From Casuarius casuarius (taxonomy: Eukaryota; Chordata; Aves; Casuariiformes; Casuariidae): DNA of 64,000 nucleotides. How positions within the stretch are numbered: the first letter of the stretch is position 1; each line of letters opens with the position of its first letter. Of the stretch, positions 27,377-40,100 are shown piece after piece. The stretch covers positions 186,001-250,000 of the forward strand of contig PTFA01000367.1 in assembly GCA_003342895.1 (NCBI GenBank), read 5' to 3'. The notes under the pieces were generated by a model that ran no database searches, was not told the origin of the DNA, and saw only the letters and a program-made list of their open reading frames with translations. The position numbers and the translations under genes were made by a program.

Positions 27377-30341
27377 AGCAGCTGGCACAACATTTCCCAC
27401 ACCAAGAGTCTACTCTTACTAGTTTGGACTATGCCTCAAACTGAGTACAAAAAACAAAAACGTTTCTGGTCTGCCCATCAGGTGGAAACCAAATTTGCCT
27501 TCTATGCCTAGTCCTTTTCTCCTCCCACGCAACTGGGATTTTGAGTGTTCAAGAGCCCATAGTTCTTATGCCCTCGAGAGAGGAAAGGCCTCAAGTTGCT
27601 CAAGAGCAATCCCTTTAATGAGTGCACGAACTGGCTCTGCAGGGAGTCCAGTCTTGCTTAGTCAAAATGTTGGTGGCTTCAGCATGTGGCCTTAAGGGAG
27701 ACGGAAGATTAAAACAGTTTGTGTGGGAAGACTTCCCAAGGCGTGACGCAGAAGAAGGGGCAGAGCTGCAATGGTGTTACACCTCAGAGGGAAGGGCAGG
27801 GATGCTTTTTCCACTGTATTTAGACCACATCTGCCCGGCTTTTCATCTCCTCGTTCTGTTCCAAAAGATGGAGTGCATTGTACTTGTACATGAAAAGATA
27901 AAATTTTTTTATGCTGTAATGTTCTAGAAACAGGATAATAAGTGATAACGCACTTAAAATTCTCTTCCACTTACTGTACTATCCTAATCAAACAATATAT
28001 ATCGACAGAACCAAGGACTGTACATCTTTGCCCCTCAGCTAAGGCAGCAGAACGCCCCATTCACTTCTACATTATTTCTCCAAAACAGTCAAGGTGTCCT
28101 CAAACAGTGCTAAAATCACATACCGGCACGTTTAAAGGGGGGAGAGAAACACCAGAACCCATCAGAGCACGCACACACCCAACGAATGACAGCCCAAGAA
28201 ATTAAACTCCCTTTCGAACTACTAAAAACAGCCTGGGCAGGGAGGGAAGGGAATATCAATCACATCTTCCATTAGAGCTGCTGAATATTCAAAGCACAGG
28301 CTTCCAAGAGAGCGCTCTCTCTAGAGCTTCCAATTTTTTATGATAAAAATGCATGAAGACAAGAAAAAAGGAACGCTAATGTAACAAAGAGCAAAACACA
28401 CAAGACAAGTGGATATAGAGTATTAATTAGGCCATTAAGAGCTTTAAATGTTTTACAGTCCAGTAAAGTATGTATTTCATAAAAATTAACTGCCATGCAG
28501 AAGGAATGCATGCACATACGCATTTCACTGAGCTGTTGTGAAGACGACGACTAGCAAAAACCTTCGTGGACGAGAGTGACCAGACATCAATAAAATTGTA
28601 TCTATACCATGAAAACAAAGAACATGCTATCCGAAAGAAATTTTCAGTCACACATACCTAAGCGAGAGATTAGTGCTACATGAATCTGATTTTAAAAGCA
28701 GTCTACAATCAGCTGAAATAGGAAGTGTATAAATACTTGAAAAAAGCACTCAGTGTGCAATACCAAGCTATTCACAGGAGTGAACAAACACAGTAAGACT
28801 ATACAGTAATTTGTATTCACGGTTAGTCAATTAACCCAGCAGTCTGAAAGCACAGGAAGATGTCTTCTCATCGCCGGCGCTCGTGAGACAGAAACACCGC
28901 TTCGACCTCTCCATCTTACAGATTGGATCAAAACACCACCACGACATGACACCCGCTTTCCCAGACCTCTGGCTCCCCGTGTTTCCCAGACCGATGCCGT
29001 CCTGCCGTCCCCGGCAGCCCACCAGCCACTTCGGATCCATAAACCAACGTCTCAGCTACTGCAGTAAGCTGGTCAGCAAGCACAGCACAAGCTGAGCAGT
29101 CACCGTCCCCAGTTCACTGCCAGTCCTAGAAATATAAAACTGTAAGAACACAAAGCCTAAGCACCCAGCACGCTTCGGACTCTAAGCCCTACAGCATAGT
29201 TAGCTTTAATGTTGTTTAAAAAAAAAAGTAGGACTCCCGAAGTGGGTATTCCAGCCATGAGTCTGCAACCTTGGGAGACCCTTGGGGAACTGCTAGAGGC
29301 ATGGGGACCAAACCAAAGAAACAGAAAAGAAAGTGTTAGGCATGGCTACGCGTGAGCCTCCATGCTCTGGAACGCTATTAAGAAAAAGAAAAGGAAAGAA
29401 TCTGCATTAAAAGCAAAGAAGATATTAACTCTCCCTTTTCATTAACATTGCCTGCTCAAAAGCACAGATTTTTTTTCTTTTTTTAAACCGCATTTCCACT
29501 TGGCTCAGGGAGGGAAAGCTGGCTCATGGATGGAACAGTAAGAGGAGGCTCAGGCCGCTCGGGGTTTCTGGTTACGGTGCAGAACAGCGGGACACGGCCC
29601 GCTCGGATGCTCACCGGAGCTGGGGCAGCTCGAAGGAAATCAGCACGTGTCAGAAGGGCCGATACGGGGCCGAGTGCTCGCAGCGAGCCAGCCCGGCACA
29701 AATGAAGCCAGCTGGAGGCAACCGCCAAATCTCAAACAGCGGCTTAACAACCTCCCAACCGGCCTATGCTCCTTTTGCCACCCCGCAGGACCGGAGCGCA
29801 GCTCCCCAAAGCGCACGCTTAAACACGCTTGCCAAGCTCCACGGCCGTGGAGAGCTGCACAGTCAACAGCAGACGCTAATTACTACGTATGGGCCGGTAA
29901 TAAGATTTTATTTGCATGGCATAAGTAGTAAATTCAAGTAGTTTCCTGTTCTTTACCAACATCCTGTTGCCACATCTACTCCTCCAGGAAACTGCAACAC
30001 CGCGCGAGAGAATTTGGCATCCCACAGAACAGCTCTGACGCCAAACGGCTATCGGAGCGCAGTTACTAAGAGCTTGCTTACAAAGAAAACAGTCACATTA
30101 ATCTGCTTGTCACTCATACTTCCAGCTATCTGGTGCAGGACTGCATGTCCCATTTTCTGCAAAACGAGAAAAAGAAAAAAAAGCCATTATTTTGAATTGT
30201 TACCAGAAGTCAAAACAGGCACTGTGAGGTGAGGATGCTCACACAACTTGCACAAAAATAACATGAGATGGGAATTATTATGCATTTCTTCATTTTTATG
30301 CCTGTTTTCATGAAAGCAAAAGCTCTCATGCTCATTCATTC

Positions 30342-30443
30342 CATATATATATATATATATGTGTGTGTGTATATATGTATATATATGTGTGTATATATAT
30401 ATATATATACACACACACACATATATACATACACATATTTATA
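30342..30443. repeat. Compound (AT)n(GT)n(AT)n(AC)n microsatellite, self-complementary
   Basis: (AT)9 followed by (GT)5, ATATATGTATATATATGTGTG-type sequence, (AT)n and (AC)7, then ATATATACATACACATAT. The GT part on the left pairs with the AC part on the right, so one strand can fold into a long hairpin. Confidence 0.95.
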
Positions 30444-33403
30444 TAAAAACATGCAACAGTACCAACTGGAAAAATTCAACAGTCAGCTACAAATACATGT
30501 CAGGATTGAGAGTTTATTCACACAAAGAAGCTACACCAGCACAACTTGAATCTACATTTAAGCCTTTACAGCTGAGACTGTGCAAAAGAAGGTACAAAAC
30601 AAGTGCAGCATGTTCTGCTTAGATTAATCTTTTCATAATCAACACATCAGCTAAACTGAACCTAGCTTGGTTTAAAAGAACGCATAAGAGAACATGCACC
30701 GAGTTTTGCATAAGTTTAGTTTATATTCACAACGTGACTTAGAGCACAGCTATTTCTGAATCAACAAATCCAATGCTGGTTTCATACAGCAGCAGAAACT
30801 TTCCTTAAACAGTTAATGTAACTCANGACAAATTGGAGAGCTGCTCACCCCCAAAATATTACTTGATATAAACTCTAACTAAAATCAAGTTCTCCTTTAT
30901 CACAATCTCACTATGGAGCAACAACAAAAAAAACCTGTTCTCAAAGACAGTTTCTGAAATCAAAAAGAACATGAAAAAGACAAAATGAAGCACCAAGACA
31001 GCAAACTTTTAAACACTACCTAACAAAACTAAAACACCATCCGCTCGCTGCAGCAAAGGAAAGCAGAGCAAAAGGTACCTTCCAAACAAAGAGCGAAATT
31101 ATTTTTGTTGAAAACGGAGATTATGCAAGAGCTAGGAAACAAAACGACGCGCGGGGAGTTATCGGAGTCAACGTACACATGCAGCACTTCAGAACCAGCT
31201 CGAGCTTTGTAGTCGCGGTTCTGTGGTCAGAGCACTTCCTTCGCATGTGTGTGCGGGGCGCGCAGCCCCTCCCGCGAGGCCAGGAGAGCCACGCTCGCAC
31301 GCCGTGATGGCGTCACGCTAACCACAAGAATGGAGGCCGAGCGGTTAGTGAGGTCACCAAAACACAGCGATACGCCGCGCGCCTCTCAGCTTTTCCAGGC
31401 CATGCCAGGTCTGCTCTAATCGGTGCCGCAAGTCCCCTGGCGAACAGCCTGCACGAGCTCCCGCGGAAAGGGAAACGAACCGANGGCTGAATCTAACGTG
31501 CAATTTTCTGCTTGCTGCAGAACTGTTTTTTAACGCTTCAGGCCCCGATTGCAGAGACATCCCCACCACTCAAACGCTGCAGCAAACCGGATTACTTACC
31601 ANGCGTAAAGTTTTACACACGCATAAAATTTTGCAGGATCAGCACCATGATAAGTGCTCAGAGCGCTGCACTATTTACTGTTGTCAGGTTTAAGTATCTA
31701 GGAAAATCCCATTATAAATAAAGCAGCACATGCTTAATAAAAGTTCAGATGCACAGTAAGTTTGCGATTTATAACAGAGCTTATACATATAATAGATTTT
31801 TAAAAAATTTAACTCCATATCTTAATTTCATACTTCCATATATTTACTTCCCTCATATTTTACATCGAAACTACAAAGCTACTCCACTCACTTCTTCAGT
31901 TTTCTACATGCTAAAAGAACTCCAGGTTTAAAAACTTATTTTTGTCAGCTAAAAAAACCTCACACTGAAAATGCCTACTTACAGTGAAAAGCACAAACTT
32001 CAGGCCCTGTTAACACCATCACTGCAAAAATACAAAACAGAGGCACGGCAGCAATGAGCAAATAGCCCATAAAATATTCACAGTCAAGCACCGTTTTCCA
32101 AACTCTTGAACTCCCACAAGTTCAGAGAGCTGAAGTGCTATTATCAGGCTACGCTCAATCAACATTTGCAGTTTTTAGTCAATAGGACTTTTGTACTTAG
32201 GAGCATTTGAAAACCTGACCCACAGCTTCTTAAAATTCAGGCTAGCGAGCTTAAGTTTCCACTTCTGTTTCAGTTCATTCAGTTATTTTGCAAGAAACAT
32301 GCTTATTTTAGTTACTGGAAGTCTGTGTAACTGGTCATTGCCATTTCTTTTAAAAAAAACCTGAATCAATTTTTAAGATTACAAAGAGAAAGTTAATAAT
32401 TCAGTGTTAACCTGATCCTGTAAACACTTGATTTCACGGTATATACGAAACAGTTATTGTCGTCAGCAGGAAAAAAGGACTCCTGTTGAATCTTAATTTT
32501 TGCTTGTATCAGCAGTTTAAAAATCTAGNGTCCATCCTAGCAACAGCCTTGATTTCTCTCTTTTTCCTTAAAAGACCAAAACCAAAAAACACTCAGATAT
32601 TTAAGCACAGATTTCCAGCTTCCAGTAGCACAGCTAAAAGTTCCTAGCAATCCTTACCTTTATTTAAAGCACTTATTTTTAATACCAAGTATTCTCATAA
32701 TTTCATCTTGATTTATATTTATAATGGCTGTAGTGGGACTCTCATGTTAATTAAAGAGATTAAGGGGTNTTCAGCTGTGTGCAGCCCCCCACTCCTGCCC
32801 GCACTCTAACTGCCATTAACCTCTAGGAAATGCCCTCCTTGTCGGTCATTCCTGTTTAATTATACTTCACAGTTATGTCATCACATCTGTGAAATATAAT
32901 CGTCCGTAACAACACAGCTGTGAAACACGATCCTCCTGCCCAGCAGTGAAATCCTGGGTACAGCAGATCATACACACACACGATGTCGGCGGAGGAAGCG
33001 ACACGAAACCGTTCAAAGGCCCTCAATTTTGAAAGGGTCTTTGTGTGAGAAGGTGCTCACGGTCTTCCCAAAGAAACGTCCCATGGAAACGCCTCCTCTT
33101 CCCTCTTCCCCCGCCCCAAAATCTCCGGTAAGTTTTAGGAACATAATTATCTCTGAACTCCAAAGATGGCTTGAAATAGATAGAGATATTTTATACAGGA
33201 AAAGGTGAAATAACAAGAAATGGAATTTATAAGTCAAGGATTTATTTTTTTAACTAATAGCATGACTTACACCTTAAAGACATTGTTTCCCGGAAGCCTC
33301 TGCTCCCATTCATGATTTTGCACAAGCATCTGCTTTGCCTGTAATACAACGGCAGCAGTGGCTGCATTAATACAAAAGAATTAGGACTCGGCATATTTTT
33401 AGC

Positions 33404-33466
33404 TACCATTTACAGGTGAAAATAAGGCAGAGGGGAGAACTATTCAAACAGCCAGGTCTTAGAAGA
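33404..33466 (-). repeat. Possible MIR-like fragment
   Basis: CCATTTACAGGTGAAAATAA, then GGCAGAGGGG, resembles the end of MIR on the reverse strand (CATTTTACAGATGAGGAAAC, TGAGGCTCAGAGAGG). GCCAGGTCT follows at a shortened distance, suggesting an internal deletion. Confidence 0.3.
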
Positions 33467-35477
33467 TGACCAGCAAGTGCTCCCCACATCACAAGGGCTC
33501 CCCATCTAAATCATTAAATAGAACGGCCATCAATTCCTGAAATTTAATACAAACTGTACATGCTGCTGGCACATGCAGAAGCTGTAGTTGAATCAACCAG
33601 GACAGTAATATTACCATAAAATAATATTTAAAAGAAAATCTAAACTAAACTTCAGCATCTGTGTACTATACTTGCTTTTTTTTCCCCACTTTTGACTACA
33701 TTAGTCATCTAGCAATGAGCATACACAGTCTTTTGCAGAAAAGAAATGGCACCAACCATGGTTTGTTTGGGTTTTGGGGGGGTGCAGGGCGGGGAGAGCG
33801 CCTGATTTTCCAAGCACGGAGATAAAAGTGGGCAGGAGATCAGTGTTAAGCCTCAATCAGGATCGTGCACACCAAGCTGCAGGAAGTTTTTCTCCCGGTC
33901 CGGGTTACAAACCCTTGCTGCCCCGCCAAACGCACGCAGTTGTTTACCTGGGAGAAGCAAGGGGGCAAATTCCTTTAGATTGATGCAAAACATTTTCCTA
34001 CTCCAGAACGCAGAAAGGGAGGAGCGCTAAGTTTATTTATGTAGCTTATAAACAGTGACCAAGTAGAGAGGATGCCGTATTGTGCCGAGTTCATAACTGT
34101 ACATAATAAACTCCTCCCTTTAAAGCGATGAAGGAGGAAGACTGCCGTTCCCGCTCCAGAAGTCATGAGCAAATGGAGGGGGGGAAAATAAACAAGCAAT
34201 TCTCTACTTGAGAGAGCTGTGGAGCCCAATGCTTATGATTAACTAAATGAAGAAAGAGAAGGGCAAGGAGGCGAGAGCTCACGCGAGTAAATCCGGGACC
34301 AGCGGGAGCAACACCACACCAGTGCCCTGGGCTTTGGGTGGGCTTGTTTTACAAAGAAAGATTAATTAAACAGACACCGAAGGACAACTCTTTAGAAAAT
34401 GAAACACGTTACAAACCAGAGCGCCTAGGAGAGCAAGCAGCTAGGGAGTTATAACTAAATTACTAAGTACAAAATGAAGCAGCCTGCAGAGGAAATGAGT
34501 AATTAAAAAACCCTCCCCTGAGCAACAGGCTGGGGAGAGAGGGATAACGCCAGGACCCTCATGCTGGAGGTAAACACTGCCAAAGCCCAGAGCTGCCACA
34601 CAAAACCAGATGCTTTGCACAAACAATGAAAAGTACAATGGAAAATAATAAAACACGAGTCTCCTGCATTTATAGGGCGTTTTCACTTAGAGATCGTGTT
34701 ACATACAGCCTGTCTAGTCCTACCTGAAGAGAAGTCCAGAGAGGACATCCCCCACCACTGCCACGCTGCCCCTCTGGGGTGAAGCACCGCAATAGCTGGG
34801 CAGTGCTCGGCAACCAAAAACAATATCTTCAGAGGAAAAAATCGACTAACATTGGCCTCATTCCTCATTTCTGCACTTGCCCCAAACAAGAAAGTTTGTC
34901 TAAAATGTCACAAAACCCACTTCTGCAGCCCTCTGCCCTTCCAGAACGAAGCACAGGTACCTTGGGCGAGCGCTCTCCAAAGGTCTTGGGGAGCGACACC
35001 GTCCCTCCTCTGGCCTCGACGCTCCCTGTTGCTTTCTGTTGCCCCAGAGAGACACGAGGAACAACACGTGACTTGCCAACCCTAAAATAAGCACTCAAGC
35101 GCAGTGGCTTTCCAACTTTTTCCACTAAAACTTTTCCAATGAAGAGAAACCCCGGGTGCAGCAAGTTTCAGCCCACTGACGAGCACCTTCCTTCCCTTAT
35201 TTATCTTTTGGAGGACCCTCAAGGGTCATCGATCGAATCCGAGCGTGGTGACAGGCATGGAGGAGAAGGACCATGGTGGGCATCCCACTGGAGGACCACC
35301 CTGGGGCCAGGGCTCACACTTCCTCCCCAGCCATGGTCCTCCCAGAAGGAGCAACCCCATATTTGCCCCAGCCCTGACAACTGACACCTCCTTCCTTGCT
35401 GGGGACGGCAGCGTGGCTGGGAAGGAGAGGGACATCCCCTGCCCACGCTGAAGCAGACCCGCAGTCATGTCATTAGG

Positions 35478-36036
35478 CCCTTCACCAGATGGGCGCCCCT
35501 CAGCACCACCTCAGGCCCTCCATCAGATGGGGGTCCCTCACCCACCACCCCGTACTTCACGCAGGGGGTCCCTCACCATCCCCTCAAGCCCTTTGTTGGG
35601 CAAGAGGAGTCCCTCACTGTCCCCTGTGTCAGGCAAGGGGTCCCCCCCACCCCTTTTGGAGGAGAAGCTCCCTCACCATCCACTGCATTGGGCAGGAGGG
35701 CCCCTCACTATTCCCCTTGGAGAAGGAGGTCCCTCACTGTCCCCTCTGTCAGGCAGGAGGTTCCTCTCCCCTTTGGAGGAGGGAGTCTCTCACCATCCCC
35801 TCCATCTGGCAGGGGTCCCTCGCCATCCCCTACATTGGGCAGGGGGTCCCTCACTGTCCACTTTGGAGGACGAGGTCCCTCACCATGCCCTCCATCTGGC
35901 ACGGGGGTCCCTCCCTGCCCCCTTTGGAGGAGAAGGCCCTTCACCGTCCACTGCATCGGGCAGGGGGGTCCCTCACAGTCGCCCTTGGAGGAGGAGGTCC
36001 CTCACTCTCCCCTCTGTCAGTCAGGGGTCCCCCCCC
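35478..36036. repeat. Diverged minisatellite, about 16-18 units of roughly 25-40 bp
   Basis: The block TCCCTCAC recurs every 25-40 bases, followed by CATCCCCT or TGTCCCCT. Two kinds of unit can be told apart by their end. One ends in a CTGGCAGGGG, ATTGGGCAGGGG or TCAGGCAGG form. The other ends in TTTGGAGGAGAAGG or similar. The two alternate irregularly, giving a partial 60-base higher-order period. Because of the repeat, three plus frames and several minus frames stay open here; none looks like a protein. The array runs directly into the gap, so its true length is unknown. Confidence 0.9.
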
Positions 36037-36979
36037 NNNNNNNNNNNNNNNNNNNNNNNNNNNNNNNNNNNNNNNNNNNNNNNNNNNNNNNNNNNNNNNN
36101 NNNNNNNNNNNNNNNNNNNNNNNNNNNNNNNNNNNNNNNNNNNNNNNNNNNNNNNNNNNNNNNNNNNNNNNNNNNNNNNNNNNNNNNNNNNNNNNNNNNN
36201 NNNNNNNNNNNNNNNNNNNNNNNNNNNNNNNNNNNNNNNNNNNNNNNNNNNNNNNNNNNNNNNNNNNNNNNNNNNNNNNNNNNNNNNNNNNNNNNNNNNN
36301 NNNNNNNNNNNNNNNNNNNNNNNNNNNNNNNNNNNNNNNNNNNNNNNNNNNNNNNNNNNNNNNNNNNNNNNNNNNNNNNNNNNNNNNNNNNNNNNNNNNN
36401 NNNNNNNNNNNNNNNNNNNNNNNNNNNNNNNNNNNNNNNNNNNNNNNNNNNNNNNNNNNNNNNNNNNNNNNNNNNNNNNNNNNNNNNNNNNNNNNNNNNN
36501 NNNNNNNNNNNNNNNNNNNNNNNNNNNNNNNNNNNNNNNNNNNNNNNNNNNNNNNNNNNNNNNNNNNNNNNNNNNNNNNNNNNNNNNNNNNNNNNNNNNN
36601 NNNNNNNNNNNNNNNNNNNNNNNNNNNNNNNNNNNNNNNNNNNNNNNNNNNNNNNNNNNNNNNNNNNNNNNNNNNNNNNNNNNNNNNNNNNNNNNNNNNN
36701 NNNNNNNNNNNNNNNNNNNNNNNNNNNNNNNNNNNNNNNNNNNNNNNNNNNNNNNNNNNNNNNNNNNNNNNNNNNNNNNNNNNNNNNNNNNNNNNNNNNN
36801 NNNNNNNNNNNNNNNNNNNNNNNNNNNNNNNNNNNNNNNNNNNNNNNNNNNNNNNNNNNNNNNNNNNNNNNNNNNNNNNNNNNNNNNNNNNNNNNNNNNN
36901 NNNNNNNNNNNNNNNNNNNNNNNNNNNNNNNNNNNNNNNNNNNNNNNNNNNNNNNNNNNNNNNNNNNNNNNNNNNNNNN
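36037..36979. other. Assembly gap (943 Ns), possible site of FOXK1 exon 1
   Basis: An unbroken run of N. The left side is a C/G-skewed minisatellite ending in poly-C. The right side is very GC-rich with a (TCC)n tract. Both are typical causes of sequencing drop-out, so the gap length may be nominal. From vertebrate synteny (SDK1 - CYP3A - FOXK1, recalled) the alanine/proline-rich first exon of FOXK1 with its FHA domain would be expected about here on the minus strand, and no such coding sequence is visible elsewhere in the window. All long open frames that cross this stretch are made of unknown residues and are artefacts. Confidence 0.9.
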
Positions 36980-37003
36980 GGCCGCGGGGGGGGCCCGGGC
37001 CGC

Positions 37004-37046
37004 CCTCCTCCTCCTCCTCCTCCTCCTCCACCTCCGCCTCCGCCCC
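37004..37046. repeat. (TCC)n / (CCG) triplet tract
   Basis: About eight uninterrupted TCC triplets are followed by CACCTCCGCCTCCGCC. It lies within the CpG-rich flank of the gap and would read as a GGA tract in a minus-strand 5' UTR. Confidence 0.9.
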
Positions 37047-37080
37047 ATCGCGGCGCCCTGGGCCGCCTCGGTGTGCTAAC

Positions 37081-37196
37081 ACGGCAGAAAGCCGAAAAAC
37101 GACAAAAAAGCAAAAACAACCCCCCCACACAAAAACAACAAAAAACAACAAAAACAACAAAAAAAACCCAAAACAACAAAAAACACCCCCCCAAAC
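37081..37196. repeat. A/C-rich low-complexity tract (AAC-type)
   Basis: Runs of CAAAAACAAC and ACAACAAAAA alternate with C7 blocks. On the minus strand this is a G/T-rich tract with several G-runs. It separates the two CpG-rich parts of the gap flank. Confidence 0.85.
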
Positions 37197-40100
37197 CCCA
37201 TTTCCTGCTGGGTCGCTGAGGCAAACCGGCTCGCGCGGGGGCCGACGACGGAGGGGCCTCGCGCCCCGGCCGCCCACCTGGCCCTTCTGACACTTCCCTG
37301 TTCACCTTTATTACTTCATTTCTTAAATTATTTCTTTTCAAAAGTTACTCATACTATTCGAATGATAAAGGTTGTGCTTTCCCTGCAGTGACCGCGTGTG
37401 AGTGGATCGGGCACATTTTCAGCCGGTTAGATGGCCCACATTAAAAATTCTCCATATAGGCAGCCTGGCGACACTTCCTAGACCCCCGAATTGCAGTAAT
37501 AACCAGAAAATACAATCAATTCGAAAACCTTGGGACCAGCCATGATTCCTTCTGCCCCGTGTGGGGAATACAGCAGCTCATAGCCAGACTGCGCAACAGT
37601 TTGGAGAAAATGGAGGGGAAAAAAGAGCATCCCATAATCGGCCGAAAGTGCGGAGCAAATTTCGGATGTGAAGACCGTGATTAAACGGGCTGGAATGGGT
37701 CCAGGATCGCGGGGTCAACATCCTGCTCCTGGAACATCTTCCATGCGGCGTTTTGGGACGGCTGAGCAGCCCGGGCCTGAGCCGCACACCGCGCCCGAGG
37801 CACCGTCTTGGGGAACAGAGAGACATGGCCACGCTGGCGCCAACCTACCTGCCATTAAATTAATGCAGAAACACTGCTTTCTGATGCCGGGGAGCAAAAT
37901 GTGGCATGCAGCAGTGGGACCGAGTGATTTCGCTTTGGGGCCCCTTGGCTTCTGTTTGCACCGATGCAGCCACTGCGTGACCTCAGCTCCAGGTGGGAGC
38001 CGCTTCTCCACACCCGTGTGCCCGAGATCCCCATCCTGCCCCCAAATTGTTTGGAATCAGCAAATGTGCAGGAAGGCGAAGCGAAACCACGAGCTCTGCC
38101 CGCGCATTGGGCTTGTCCGAAGAGAGAGAAAGTGGCGCTAGAAGCAGGGGGTTTAGCTCAGTTTTAGTCTGGGGCTTCTCTAAAACCCGGGACTGGCCCA
38201 TTCAACCAGAAGGGCCCCAAAGGGCTGTGAAACCAGGGCAGGAAGCTAGCAGACGCTGCCGGGAAGTTTTTCCAAGGCTGCCTGGGAAAACGCGCTGCGG
38301 GCCAGCCGGGGCGAGGTGGCTTAAACGTGTAAGTTGAAGTGTAAGTAAGCTCTAACCCAGCCTGCAGCAGCATCAGAGCGGGGGCCCTTCGGACGGGGAA
38401 ATGCTTCTGCTCTCCTCCCGTCGACTAATCCCGCTTCGAGCCAGGCTGCCTGCCCCTGTGCAAACACCCCATGTAAATGCACTCAGAGCTGTTTGGATTA
38501 AGTTAATCTCATTGCCTATGGCTGGATTGACTTTAAAGTGGTTCATTTTCCTCAGCAAGTTTTCGACGGATGTGTCTGCAGGTGTGGCCAAACTTCCGCA
38601 CTCCACGAGTTGCACAGCAAAATATTCAGGTGGCCGGGAGCAAACGGGGGTTGACGATGTTGCATTAACACCGCTCTTGGGTTCGTAGGCCAGAGCTGCC
38701 TAATATCTGGGTGATTTACCGAGGAAAGCAGGGAGAAGCGATTAAACAAACCGAAAGTGGGGAGCAGCTAGGAAGCATCGGGCTAGAGAAGAGAGTAGCC
38801 AGGAGCAGACTCAGCCTTACTCAGAGCGGTGCAAAACCTGACTTTCCTTGTCAAATATTTGTTTGGCAGTGTGTCATTGCCGACTGTCTTCATATACAGC
38901 AGGAATCTGCTTTGTGCTAGCGGTTGTGGACAAATGAATGTAATGGGCTGTTATGGTCACCCAGATACCACTGCATTGGGCAAACACAAGTGTGGCCAAA
39001 AACAGGGATAAAAGAGTACATTTCTGCATTTATCTGCTGGATGGTGCCTACTTAAAAAAGCCTGATTTGTGCAAGTTATATACTGCATGTCTGTAGCGCT
39101 TTACATGGCCAGTTCTTGCTATTCTGATGGATGAGACTGAATACATATTTATCACGTCCCAATTCGGCAAAGGCTCTGCCTGGCTGCAGACACCGCGGGA
39201 AATCCCCTCTGCCCCCAGACCAAAGCGTGATTGAAAGGCAGCCGGGGCAGAGGGGATGCTGGGCGCTCACCACGTGCCCCCAGCAGCTGGACGGTGCACG
39301 GGTGCTCCCGCGAAAGCCAGCCCGGCGCGCGCGGCCCTGCCCTGGACCGGGAGAAGAGGAGGAAAGCAGCTACTCGGAGCAGAAGAGATTCAGCCGTCTC
39401 CGTGCCAGCCGGGGCCGGCGTCTCCCCTGCACCCGGTGGTCTCCCCTGCCAGGCGGGTGGTTAAGGGTGATACAGCTTCCCCCAGGGTAAAGCGTGCATC
39501 GTTCGCGACCGAGCAGCCTCCAGCGCTCGTATGGCACAAACGCCTCGATGCAACGTAAAAGAGGGCGGCGTGCCCTCCAGCTCGGCTGCTTCTGCACAGC
39601 TCCCCGTTAAACCTCTTCCCTTTCCTGTCTCTCAGCCCTTGTCATGCAGATTTCGAACACTTCTGGCCAAACTGATTTGAAGCAGATAGATACGAGAGAG
39701 GAACGATGCGCCCTGCGCCAGCGGGGTTGCTCTCCCAACACACCTGCGCTCGGGAGCAGCCCCACTCCTTTCCCCCCATGCATGCGTCTTAACGCCGCTT
39801 TCTGTCTCGGCGAAAATCACAGAGCTGAGACAGAGGAGCAAAAAGGGGGTTGATCTTACAATCTGTTAGCATGTTCTTCTTCTTAACCAAGCAGTTGCAA
39901 GAAGATAAATAAAAGTCAGGTTGCGTTTTTTTTGTTGTTGAAACATACTCAGCTGGATGACGGTATGTCTCCGGCGCCATCCCGCAGACCCGATCGGGAG
40001 CAGCCGGCATAGATGCCCTTGCCGGCGGGGAGACTCCTTCGGCTGCGACGGCCCCCGTGAGCTGCGCAGAGGCATCGGGGTCCCACCTGCCTCCGAGGGT

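Larger units (their letters stand above)
36980..37290 (-). promoter_or_regulatory. CpG-rich right flank of the gap, candidate minus-strand promoter / 5' UTR (FOXK1 by synteny)
   Basis: Positions 36980-37080 are almost pure G/C with many CpGs and a TCC/CCG triplet tract (GGA on the minus strand). Positions 37205-37290 are again CpG-rich. An A/C-rich low-complexity tract lies between them. CpG islands with GGA/GGC triplets are common at vertebrate housekeeping and transcription-factor promoters. Minus-strand frames give only poly-Arg, poly-Glu or poly-Gly, so I see no coding sequence. The assignment to FOXK1 rests on recalled gene order, not on sequence similarity. Confidence 0.4.

Noticed and set aside
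35467..37290. Open frames of 343-607 codons on both strands
   Set aside because: Most of their length is the N gap read as unknown residues. The remainder is minisatellite and triplet repeat.
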